Shown here piece after piece: positions 43,993-52,029 of a DNA stretch of 64,000 bases. The position numbers and the translations under genes are program-made. The first letter of the stretch is position 1, and every line of letters starts with the position of its first letter. Origin of the DNA: SZUA-430 sp040080835. GTDB lineage: Bacteria; Pseudomonadota; Alphaproteobacteria; Micropepsales; Micropepsaceae. The stretch spans positions 124,001-188,000 of the forward strand of contig JBEBHP010000004.1 in NCBI GenBank assembly GCA_040080835.1, read 5' to 3'. The notes beneath the pieces were generated by a model. That model made no database searches, was not told the DNA's origin, and saw only the letters and a program-made list of their open reading frames with translations.

Positions 43993-45933
43993 TTATGAGC
44001 GTGACGGCAAAGGTGGAGAGTTCAGTCGTCTTGGTGCCGGCTTTCGCCGTGGCGCGCCTTTACCACCCAGTTTCGTGATCTTTCTGAGCGCTGCGCTTGC
44101 CAAGCCCGTCCAGCTGTTCAGACGGCGTTCGAGTTGTTGAACGTGCATCCGTTCGAAGCGCAAGTCTTCTTCAACACGCTGCGCTCTTGCCTGTGCATCT
44201 GGCAATTCCGGGTGACCGACCAGCAGTCTCGGTTCGGAGGGTTCGCTCTGTTGTTCCGCATAGCGTGTGCCGCTCAGGGACCATGTCTCGGCAAGTTCTG
44301 CCCTGAGTTCTGCAATTTCTGTCTGAGCGGCACGCTCGTCTGCTTCGAGCAGCTTGTTGCGATCCTGTGCTGACTTGAGAGATTCCTGAAATCTCTTTGC
44401 ATCTGCGGCAAGCTGGATTGCCTGCTTTTCCTGCGAATGCAGTCGCTCTTTTGTGAGAGCCAATTCCTTGGAAAAAGTCATGGCATTGGCGAGCGCTGCC
44501 TGCAGGTCGGCAGACATTGCGAGAACCTTGGTGCGAGCGTCCTCAAGTTCAGTCCTGGACTTGTCGCTTTTGGTGTTCTGTTTCTTGAGTTCACCTTCAA
44601 TCCATTCTGTGCGCTTGCTGACGTGTTCAGCCATTGCGCGCAGCTCACCCGCGTCGGTGGTTACACGCTTGAGCAGAAGACTCATTTCGTTTCGGCTGCG
44701 TTCGAGCTCTGCGACATCTTTTAAAAGGCCGGCTGCCTGTTTTTCGGCGGCGTCAGCCCGTCTCAAGTTAGCGTCGGATGTCTTTGCGATGTCTTTGGTT
44801 TCCGAACGGATTTGCTTGAGAGCTGTCTCGAAGTCTTGTGCGGTCTGCTCGGCTTTGTGTGCGCGTTCGGTGTAGCTTGAAAGTTCCAGTTCCAAATTGC
44901 GTGTTCGTTCGGAAAGCTCCTGGTGTCTGCCTGCGAGATCTGAATGTGCGGCTCGTTCCTGGGAGAGTTCATTCCTCACTTCGTCTGCGCCATCAGCCCT
45001 TCGCTTTGCAGTCACGACATCGGCCGAGGCCTGCTTGAGTGCTTCGGTTTGAGCGTATGCGACAACGCCAAATACTTTGGCGCTTTCGGAAAAGTTCTGC
45101 CTTACGCGATCAAGTTCCCGCTTGGGATCGGCGGCCTTGGGCTCATCGCAAAGAATGGTCAGTGCACGATAGGCGCTCTTGACCCACGAAGGAACTTCAG
45201 TGTGAGCCTCAAGTTCAGCCATGGTTGCGCGGTGGTTGTGCAGTTCAAGATCGAGATACTCACGCACATCCTGTGTTGCGTCTGAAATCGATCGGGGCCA
45301 CTGAAGGCCCAGGCGCCCTGCGGATTGAGCGAAAAGATTTTTCCAGTCGTCCAGCAGGACATCGAGCGAGATAATGTTGCGCGGCAGGTGACGGGTTTCA
45401 TATTCAGCGTCGAGGTAGTGACGCAGCCACAGGAGCATTGCCTTTTCAAATGAAGTGCCGTCACGTTCGCGCAGAGACTCAGCAACTTCCAAAGGGTTTC
45501 TGACGATGATCAGTGGCGCCGTGCGGATACCTGTCTTTTCAAGTACCGACATCCAGTATGGGAGCGTTCGGCACATGCGCGGGTCCTTGAGGACGATAAG
45601 TGGTGCGTTGCCGTACTCTTCGTCAATGAGTTGCTGGATGCGTGCGCCGAACCTTGTAGCGACGTCGTTGTCCCGCCACCGCAGTGGTGGTGTGCGCCAG
45701 TCATCCCAGGAAGAATCCATGGCTGCGAGCAATTGCTCGTGCATGGCCACAAGCGGAGCAGATTCCCAGTGACCGCGCGGGTTGGAGTCGGTGGCGGGGA
45801 CGAGATGTCTTGGAAGTGCTGCACCCAGAAAACTCACGATGCGTGCAAGTGCGGACGTACCGCTCCGGTGCATACCCAGAACAACTATAGCCGTTCGATA
45901 GGGTACCGATTGTCGATCGGGCTTTTTCGCCAT
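43993..45933 (-). CDS. Sulfotransferase-like domain fused to long coiled coil, 646 aa
   Basis: Residues about 1-225 form a sulfotransferase fold: the PAPS 5'-phosphate loop is VVLGMHRSGTSALAR (about residues 17-31) and the 3'-phosphate region is LIIVRNPLEVAESLRERDG. From about 280 to 600 the sequence is an Ala/Glu/Lys/Arg-rich heptad-like coiled coil, with a basic Pro-rich tail at the end. Such fusions occur in some bacterial cell-surface glycan loci, but no glycan genes are visible here, so substrate and location are unknown. Confidence 0.75.
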   Translation of the reverse strand: MAKKPDRQSVPYRTAIVVLGMHRSGTSALARIVSFLGAALPRHLVPATDSNPRGHWESAPLVAMHEQLLAAMDSSWDDWRTPPLRWRDNDVATRFGARIQQLIDEEYGNAPLIVLKDPRMCRTLPYWMSVLEKTGIRTAPLIIVRNPLEVAESLRERDGTSFEKAMLLWLRHYLDAEYETRHLPRNIISLDVLLDDWKNLFAQSAGRLGLQWPRSISDATQDVREYLDLELHNHRATMAELEAHTEVPSWVKSAYRALTILCDEPKAADPKRELDRVRQNFSESAKVFGVVAYAQTEALKQASADVVTAKRRADGADEVRNELSQERAAHSDLAGRHQELSERTRNLELELSSYTERAHKAEQTAQDFETALKQIRSETKDIAKTSDANLRRADAAEKQAAGLLKDVAELERSRNEMSLLLKRVTTDAGELRAMAEHVSKRTEWIEGELKKQNTKSDKSRTELEDARTKVLAMSADLQAALANAMTFSKELALTKERLHSQEKQAIQLAADAKRFQESLKSAQDRNKLLEADERAAQTEIAELRAELAETWSLSGTRYAEQQSEPSEPRLLVGHPELPDAQARAQRVEEDLRFERMHVQQLERRLNSWTGLASAALRKITKLGGKGAPRRKPAPRRLNSPPLPSRS

Positions 45934-46292
45934 ACGCGCACTCTCCACACAGCTGCACTTTTGCCTGCTTCATGGAAGGCAACTTCGTCTGAAAGTCTCT
46001 ATTACCTTCACGTCACGAATCAGCGGACCTGATGATGCCGCAAGTGCCCGAGTTCTGCTGCAGTAAGCCTCTCTTTCCACAACGGATGTGGTCAACGGCG
46101 CACAGGTAGAGTAACGGAACGTTCATGACGGGATGAATCGAGATACTGGCAGTTGTGCGCGCTTGCCAATGACCTGGATCGAACGGTGATCGACCTATCC
46201 AAAGTTGCAGCAATGGATCATCTGCGCATGTCAGAAAGGGTGCATAGCGTTTCGTTTTCGCAGTGGGCAAAATTGGTGCTACTTTAGACGGC
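45934..46292. other. Intergenic stretch, 359 bases
   Basis: I see no gene, strong hairpin or repeat. Between the divergent coiled-coil gene and the M23 peptidase gene, this should hold promoters for both. The overlapping minus-strand frame at 46013-46606 is antisense to the peptidase and not credible. Confidence 0.5.
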
Positions 46293-46916
46293 ATGAAAGC
46301 TTCAAATGTCGCTGCAGGCCTAACAGCCGCGTTTCTGGTTTCGTTGGGCGCATATTCGCTCAATTCAGCCGCGCGTGTTGGCGGCAATGGCACCTTGAAT
46401 GCCGTGACCATTGATTGGGCAAAGACACGTTCGGCACCTTCGGGTACGCCAAGTGCGCTGCTGGTTCCTGTGAAGGGCGTGTCAAGAGCCAGTCTGAAGG
46501 ACAGCTGGGGTGCAGCGAGAGAAGGTGGGCGTCGGCACCATGGAATTGACATCATGGCGCCTAAGGGCACTCCTGTATGGGCCGCCACTGATGGCAAAGT
46601 CATCAAACTCGATACGAGCGTTCGTGGCGGAACAGCAATTTACCAGCAGGATGCGTCGGGGCGGGTGATCTTTTACTATGCTCATCTTGATCGCTACGCG
46701 CCGGGGCTGGTGGAGGGGCAGAAAGTCAGGCAGGGAGAAACCATTGGATTTGTTGGCAAAACTGGAAATGCTCCCATACCGCATCTACATTTTGAGATTC
46801 AGAAGGCGAACGAGAAGCGGCAGTGGTGGAGCGGTGCTGCGCTCAATCCGTTTCCAATCTTGAGATCGGGCAAACTGGATGCTGTAGTGCCTGCAAGTTT
46901 TGCCCGGCTGGACTAG
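46293..46916 (+). CDS. M23 (LytM-type) peptidase, 207 aa
   Basis: A zinc murein endopeptidase domain with the HxGxD site (H82-x-G-x-D86 in RHHGIDIMAPKG), H131 and the HLHFEI motif (H164, H166). All metal ligands and catalytic His residues are present, so it should be active, unlike the degenerate EnvC/NlpD class. A hydrophobic N-terminal segment (residues about 5-22) suggests export or anchoring. The start could be ten codons earlier at 46263; no strong ribosome site is seen for either. Confidence 0.88.
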   Translation: MKASNVAAGLTAAFLVSLGAYSLNSAARVGGNGTLNAVTIDWAKTRSAPSGTPSALLVPVKGVSRASLKDSWGAAREGGRRHHGIDIMAPKGTPVWAATDGKVIKLDTSVRGGTAIYQQDASGRVIFYYAHLDRYAPGLVEGQKVRQGETIGFVGKTGNAPIPHLHFEIQKANEKRQWWSGAALNPFPILRSGKLDAVVPASFARLD

Positions 46917-46953
46917 TGCTTATTGAGTTTCAACCACTTACCGGTTGGTAGAC

Positions 46954-47412
46954 ATGATTGTTGAGTTCCTGCGAACGCTGATGTGGCTGACTGCATTTTT
47001 CAGCATCTTGCCTTGCCCCGTTCGGGCGGAGGGACTCTCGTCTGACAGTGCCCTGCTCCAAGGGTTGGGTCTTGATGGTAGGTGGGCGCAGAACTGCAGC
47101 GATCCGCCAGCAGCGAACAATGCGTTTTTGGTGTATCTGGCTCCCGACGATGTTGCTCCTTCAGTGCAATACTATGAGGACCCTGGCGACATCACAACGT
47201 TCCCGCTGTCCGATGTGAGGCAGCTCAAGAACGGAGATATCGAGTGGGTTCAGGCGGAGGGGGAGGTTATGATCACTCTAGTGACGCAGGTCAGAGGCAA
47301 CCGGTTGCGAACATGGTCTGCTGCAAATTCTGAAGGGCAGGCCTACGTGGTTCGAGGGAAGTATTCGAATGGCGGGCAAACACCCTGGTTCAACAAGTGC
47401 GAAACCAACTAG
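46954..47412 (+). CDS. Small secreted protein, PWFNKC family, 152 aa
   Basis: A signal peptide (hydrophobic residues about 4-22) is followed by a beta-rich domain: GRWAQNCSDPP, GDIEWVQ, RLRTW, and the end GGQTPWFNKCETN. The same pattern (GHWAVACD, GLIEWTQ, RQKTW, EAPWFNKC) occurs in the protein at 48992-49459, so the two are paralogues. Two Cys residues in conserved places may form a disulfide. No known function. The ATG at 46954 is preferred to a TTG at 46945. Confidence 0.75.
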   Translation: MIVEFLRTLMWLTAFFSILPCPVRAEGLSSDSALLQGLGLDGRWAQNCSDPPAANNAFLVYLAPDDVAPSVQYYEDPGDITTFPLSDVRQLKNGDIEWVQAEGEVMITLVTQVRGNRLRTWSAANSEGQAYVVRGKYSNGGQTPWFNKCETN

Positions 47413-47425
47413 ACGTGACTGAAAT

Positions 47426-47857
47426 CTATGGAATTGCGGTGTAGCGAATTTCGCAGTCGTAGGTAAACTCCCACTGCGGATCATACATCAGACTTGCGCC
47501 TGTGATTGTACATTTGCGTCCCTGGCCCGCAAGATAAGCAACAACTGCGTTTTCAAGCGTCTGCTGTTCCGTGGTGTTGTTGTATTTCCCGAAAGTCGCG
47601 TTGCGGATTACCACGTCACTCACTGCCGTTGAAAGGCTCGGGGTGATAATCAGCTTGTTCGAACTTGGCTTGTCAAATATGCGGAATGACCGATTTTCGT
47701 ACGCGAAGTTTGTGAGTGGAATATATCGATAGTCGTCGTTGACGTATTGGGGATAGGCGCATGCCGACAGGGAGGTGATCGTGAGAACCATCGACAGTTG
47801 GGCAACAAGGGCGCGGCGCACGAGAAATCCTCTTCTCAAACTGGCAACGATTCGCAT
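47426..47857 (-). CDS. Putative lipoprotein, 143 aa
   Basis: Starting at 47857, the N-terminus is basic and hydrophobic and ends with a lipobox-like LSAC (ITSLSACAYPQ), predicting a lipidated Cys near residue 33. The mature part is a small beta-rich domain with two further cysteines (RKCTITG and TYDCEIRY). No family recognised. It is convergent with the PWFNKC-family gene, 13 bases between stops. Confidence 0.65.
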   Translation of the reverse strand: MRIVASLRRGFLVRRALVAQLSMVLTITSLSACAYPQYVNDDYRYIPLTNFAYENRSFRIFDKPSSNKLIITPSLSTAVSDVVIRNATFGKYNNTTEQQTLENAVVAYLAGQGRKCTITGASLMYDPQWEFTYDCEIRYTAIP

Positions 47858-48095
47858 TGCCCTAGTTTCCGCTGAACTATTAAACATTTGTGCAACATTG
47901 GTCGGAATTGACCGGAATACGAAGGACGGACGCCTGGTGTTGATTTGCAGGGGTCGGATGTTTCGCTGATACCGGTTATGAGTAGATCCGGTTAGCGGCA
48001 CGTTGCGTGTTGTGAGTTGGTTTTTGGTGCTAGAATGTGAGTAGCAGCTGGTTTGATTGTTTCGGAGCGATGCGTTTTTATGTCAGGGCGTCATG

Positions 48096-48995
48096 ATGAG
48101 TGAACAGACTTCTCAAGCAGGACCAAGTGCATTGCGCCTTCCGATCCGAGGGCACGAATTCTGGGCATTGGCGAAAGCCATGGGAGTGGTTTTCGCACTG
48201 GTGCAAGTGGGCGCGCCCATTGTCAGAACTTTTGATTTTTTGGATCCCAAATTGCGGGACTACTTCATCGGGATGAGCTTTGCAGCCTTTCCACTGATAC
48301 ATCGCGGGTGCAAACAGCAACTGGGGCGCCTGGCCAACACGTCGGAACCAGTGCTCCAGGATTCTGCACCGTGGTATGTGGCCGGAATTGTTGCAGCCGC
48401 CGTCCTGTTTGGCTGGAACCAGTTTGTGTCGCTCTTCGCGCTTATGTCGCTTGAGATCATGCAGAGCGCGTATCCGGACCCACAACAACTCAATCTCGAC
48501 CCGCAAGTTCTGAGCGGCCTGCAAGTGACGGCGGCGCTGGTGGTCATACTGCCGCTATGTGCGGTCGCTTCCATCTATGCCGGTGTGCAACTGAACAGAC
48601 ATACGCGGTCGCATGCGATCGAAGCCGTGGGTTTAGCCGCCATTTGCTTCATGAGCATAAATGCGCTTTTGACCTGGGCGCTCAATCCGGAGTTCATGGA
48701 ATCGATATTTCAAACGATTTCTGCTGGAGGGCCGCAAGCGTTAACCCTGCTACTTGGCATGTCGATGGTTGCGATCATTGTGTTTGGCTTTGGAATTGTC
48801 GGTATCGGCATCTCCCGTTTCAATCGTGAACGGCCTTTGGGCAAGATCCTGGAAGCAGCTCGCAGACTTCCGGCAGAGCAGCGTGAAGCGCTTGCGCTGG
48901 AGATCAATGATCGTGTGCGCCATGCGTATGCTGTGCCAGCATCAACAGTCGGAATGAGGTCTGTGACCCAACTTCCGACGGGAGACGAACCATGA
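48096..48995 (+). CDS. Hypothetical multi-span membrane protein, 299 aa
   Basis: About five hydrophobic helices (residues about 28-50, 58-75, 95-120, 165-185 and 230-258) lie between a hydrophilic N-terminus and a helical cytoplasmic tail (GKILEAARRLPAEQREALALEI). No family recognised. The stop overlaps the start of the second PWFNKC-family gene (ATGA at 48992-48995), so it may act with that small secreted protein. The start could be one codon earlier. Confidence 0.65.
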   Translation: MSEQTSQAGPSALRLPIRGHEFWALAKAMGVVFALVQVGAPIVRTFDFLDPKLRDYFIGMSFAAFPLIHRGCKQQLGRLANTSEPVLQDSAPWYVAGIVAAAVLFGWNQFVSLFALMSLEIMQSAYPDPQQLNLDPQVLSGLQVTAALVVILPLCAVASIYAGVQLNRHTRSHAIEAVGLAAICFMSINALLTWALNPEFMESIFQTISAGGPQALTLLLGMSMVAIIVFGFGIVGIGISRFNRERPLGKILEAARRLPAEQREALALEINDRVRHAYAVPASTVGMRSVTQLPTGDEP

Positions 48996-49459
48996 TTTCT
49001 GCCATGCGAAATTGGCGCATTTGGGGCATGTCGACCCTGGCTGTCCTGCTTTCATGTTGCAGTCCGTCTGCGCAGCCGACCGCGCTCACAGGCACCGATG
49101 CGTTGATCAAGTCCGGAATCATTGGTCACTGGGCGGTTGCCTGTGATGCGGACCACTCTTCGCTGAATCCGCATTTGATCTATGAGATTCCCTCCATCGG
49201 GTCGCCCACTGAACAGTTGTTGATGGATACCCAGCATGACAGAACAACCCCCATCGAGAACATCAAGGGATACTCAAACGGCCTGATCGAATGGACGCAG
49301 ACTACTCCTCGAGATCGCGTCACAGTTTTGACAAAGGTTGCAGGTACCCGTCAAAAGACTTGGACCTCGACACTTTCTGACGGAAGTGTCCTGATATCGG
49401 ATGGCCGGTATGAGGGGGGAGGCGAGGCTCCCTGGTTTAACAAATGTCCCAAGGAGTGA
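48992..49459 (+). CDS. Small secreted/lipoprotein-like PWFNKC family protein, 155 aa
   Basis: The N-terminus contains a signal peptide ending LLSCCSPS, a plausible lipobox. The mature domain is homologous to the protein at 46954-47412: GHWAVACDAD, GLIEWTQ, RQKTW, RYEGGGEAPWFNKC. The C-terminal Trp-Phe-Asn-Lys-Cys is the most conserved stretch. It is coupled by a four-base overlap to the upstream membrane protein gene and followed by another small membrane protein. Confidence 0.75.
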   Translation: MISAMRNWRIWGMSTLAVLLSCCSPSAQPTALTGTDALIKSGIIGHWAVACDADHSSLNPHLIYEIPSIGSPTEQLLMDTQHDRTTPIENIKGYSNGLIEWTQTTPRDRVTVLTKVAGTRQKTWTSTLSDGSVLISDGRYEGGGEAPWFNKCPKE

Positions 49460-49470
49460 TGGAGGAGATG

Positions 49471-49731
49471 ATGAGACCGCTCAACTATTCGTGCATTTCG
49501 TTTGCGAGCCTCGGGCTTATGATTCCCATGGTGGCGAGTGCCGCTGATGCGGGTCCGCCGGTTGTTAGCGGTGACCTGATCCTGTTCGGTGCTGCGCTTA
49601 TCGCCGTAGTCATTCTCTGGTTTATCATCAGAGGAGCACTCAGTGTTTCAAAAGGCGACAAGCAAGACGATGACGCTGCGGGCGTCGGTGTCCTTGAAGG
49701 CATTGACGAAGACGACAAGAACAAGGACTAG
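49471..49731 (+). CDS. Small single-span membrane protein with acidic tail, 86 aa
   Basis: A signal sequence-like N-terminus (MRPLNYSCISFASLGLMIPMVASAADA), then one strong transmembrane helix (ILFGAALIAVVILWFII) and a highly acidic C-terminal tail (DDDAAGVGVLEGIDEDDKNKD). The start is uncertain among three ATGs (49459, 49468, 49471); the last has GGAGG at the best spacing. It is the end gene of the membrane-protein/PWFNKC operon. No family recognised. Confidence 0.65.
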   Translation: MRPLNYSCISFASLGLMIPMVASAADAGPPVVSGDLILFGAALIAVVILWFIIRGALSVSKGDKQDDDAAGVGVLEGIDEDDKNKD

Positions 49732-49737
49732 CTACCT

Positions 49738-50940
49738 TCAGGAGAACGCCTGAATTCCGGTTTGTGCGCGGCCAAGAATGAGCGCGTGAATGTCGTGGGT
49801 GCCCTCGTATGTGTTTACGGTCTCGAGGTTCATGACATGGCGGATGACATGGTATTCGTCAGATATTCCGTTGCCGCCGTGGATGTCCCTTGCAGTGCGC
49901 GCGACGTCCAGAGCCTTGCCGCAGTTGTTTCGCTTCAGTAGCGATATTGCTGGTGGTGCCGCTTTGCCCTGGTCAATCAACCTTCCCAGTTGCAGCACGG
50001 CAGCAGTTCCCAATGCAATCTCGGTTTGCATGTCCGCAAGCTTCTTCTGAATCAGCTGTGTCGCGGCGAGTGGGCGACCGAACTGCCTTCGATCAAGTGC
50101 GTATTGGCGTGCCCGATGCCAACAGAACTCGGCTGCTCCCATCACGCCCCATGCAATTCCGTAGCGTGCCCGGTTCAAACACGAAAACGGACCGCGCAGT
50201 CCCTTGACGTTTGGCAACTGATTTTCAGCGGGAACGAATACATCTTCCAGAACGATCTGCCCCGTGACCGAAGCCCGCAGAGAAAATTTCCCTTCGATCT
50301 TCGGCGTGGAAAAGCCCTTGAATCCGCGTTCCACGATGAAGCCACGTATCTGGTCATCGTCCGTCTTGGCCCAGACGACTGCGATGTCCGACACGGGGGA
50401 ATTGGTTATCCAGTTCTTGGCGCCCGTCAATTTGAAACCACCTGGCGCGGTTCGTGCGCGCGTCACCATTGAACCGGGGTCGCTTCCATGGTCCGGTTCT
50501 GTCAGTCCAAAGCAGCCGATCATTTTTCCCGACGCCAATTGAGGCAGGAAACGCTTGCGTTGTTCTTCGGAGCCAAATGCATATATGGGGTGCATCACAA
50601 GGCTCGACTGCACGCTCATGGCGGAGCGGTAGCCCGAGTCGACGCGCTCCACTTCACGCGCAGCAAGCCCGTAGGCCACATATCCAAGACCGGCTCCGCC
50701 ATACACTTCCGGAATGGTTATACCGAGCAGACCCATCTCGCCCATTTCCTGCATGATTTCCTTGTGGAACAGCTCCTTGCGGTTTGCCTCAAGCACCCTG
50801 GTCATCAGTTTTGCCTGAGCATAGTCGCGAGAGGATTTTGCAATGAGGCGCTCCTCTTCGGTCAGTTGGCCTTCCAAAAGAAGCGGGTCTTCCCAGTTAA
50901 AACTTCCATCATCGAGGTCGTGGGTGCTGCTTGTGGGCAT
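49738..50940 (-). CDS. gcdH: Glutaryl-CoA dehydrogenase, 400 aa
   Basis: An FAD enzyme that dehydrogenates and decarboxylates glutaryl-CoA to crotonyl-CoA in lysine, tryptophan and aromatic acid degradation. It shows the family signature at both ends: FNWEDPLLLEGQLTEEERLI near residue 14 and ARDIHGGNGISDEYHVIRH, then NTYEGTHDIHALILGRA, near 355-395. The Glu in YEGTHDIH is the catalytic base. The length is normal. It lies alone, but the PimC/PimD-like genes at 24-33 kb suit a pimeloyl-CoA/glutaryl-CoA branch. Confidence 0.95.
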   Translation of the reverse strand: MPTSSTHDLDDGSFNWEDPLLLEGQLTEEERLIAKSSRDYAQAKLMTRVLEANRKELFHKEIMQEMGEMGLLGITIPEVYGGAGLGYVAYGLAAREVERVDSGYRSAMSVQSSLVMHPIYAFGSEEQRKRFLPQLASGKMIGCFGLTEPDHGSDPGSMVTRARTAPGGFKLTGAKNWITNSPVSDIAVVWAKTDDDQIRGFIVERGFKGFSTPKIEGKFSLRASVTGQIVLEDVFVPAENQLPNVKGLRGPFSCLNRARYGIAWGVMGAAEFCWHRARQYALDRRQFGRPLAATQLIQKKLADMQTEIALGTAAVLQLGRLIDQGKAAPPAISLLKRNNCGKALDVARTARDIHGGNGISDEYHVIRHVMNLETVNTYEGTHDIHALILGRAQTGIQAFS

Positions 50941-51525
50941 GATTGTGGTCGCCTTGAACGGGTTGCCTGATGCTCATTCCGGTAACGCATAGCGCGGCAA
51001 CGTGCGAAATTCCATGGGGACGGTCGTCCGGGCTGAACCGATCCGTCAGGCAGCGGCCGCACATCTGCCGCGTAGCGGTAACCAGTGAGGCTTTCGAAGC
51101 CGGTCGGCGGACAATTTGGCATTGTTGCCGACGATTGCGGATATTGAGCAGGTTCTGGCAGGTAGTCTGAACGGGGTTCGCAATGTTCAGCTTCTGGACT
51201 ATTTAGAACAAATCATGTACTTTTTCGCAAGCGGAATGGTGGCGATTGATGCTGTGGTTACTTTCCGATCCTCGGCCGTGCAGGCCAGTTGCCTAAAGTC
51301 TGATGCGCCAAACGGCGCAGCAACGCTAGCTGTTTGTGCTGTTTGAAGCCAATTTCGGCGACGGTAAACTGTGTGGCTCATCCGCCGGCATCTGGCTGTC
51401 GCGAGGGGCGTCGAAGTCCGCGTCCGCTAGGGATATTTGTTGTGAATGAGGAAAAATCGATATTTTGCAGGACTTTGGCTCATTGGTTGCATAAATTACC
51501 GGTCTGAACTTGAAGGGCATGTCCA
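50941..51525. other. Intergenic stretch, 585 bases
   Basis: I find no convincing protein gene. A 6-bp hairpin (TGCGCC, loop AAAC, GGCGCA) sits at 51304-51319 with no T-run. The region separates the divergent gcdH and VOC genes and should contain their promoters. Open frames within it have no family likeness. Confidence 0.5.
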
Positions 51526-51984
51526 ATGGCTGCGAAGGCGAAATCAACGGCATCTGACAAGAAATCGGCCAAGACCGGGAAGGCTGAGGCTTCGCCTGGT
51601 CCGCAGCTGTTTCGTGTTACACTTGAAGTGTCAAATCTAGAGCGGGCCAAAGCATTCTATGAAGAGATGCTTGGTATCAAGGGCCGCAAGCTGCCCGGTT
51701 CCCGCGTTCATTTCGACTGCGGCGGCGCCATATTGCAGGTAACAGACGTGTCCGCCTCCGGTCCTTCGCATCCGTGCGCAAAGTCGGTATACTTGTCTGT
51801 GCCAAATCTGGACGCGGTTCACAAGCGCGCCAAGAAGCTCAAGTGCCTTTCGATCGAACTGGTACACGAAAAGCCCGGTGGAGCGATGTTGGTTCGGCCT
51901 TGGGGCGAGCGCTCATTCTATGCGGACGATCCCTGGTTCAACTCACTGTGCTTTGTCGAAGCAGGAACGGAATACCGGGGCTAG
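51526..51984 (+). CDS. VOC (glyoxalase/bleomycin-resistance fold) protein, 152 aa
   Basis: After a Lys/Ala/Ser-rich N-terminal tail (residues about 1-24), the VOC core begins with LFRVTLEVSNLERAKAFYEEMLGI (about residues 28-51). It ends with a GERSFYADDPWFNSLCFVE segment containing the usual metal-ligand Glu area. A single VOC unit would be expected to dimerise. The tail resembles a basic, disordered extension. The gene is 45 bases before glnE. Confidence 0.85.
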   Translation: MAAKAKSTASDKKSAKTGKAEASPGPQLFRVTLEVSNLERAKAFYEEMLGIKGRKLPGSRVHFDCGGAILQVTDVSASGPSHPCAKSVYLSVPNLDAVHKRAKKLKCLSIELVHEKPGGAMLVRPWGERSFYADDPWFNSLCFVEAGTEYRG

Positions 51985-52029
51985 ACTTTTGGAATTGCAA
52001 TAGCGGTTTTGTCGGGCGACAAATGCGCT

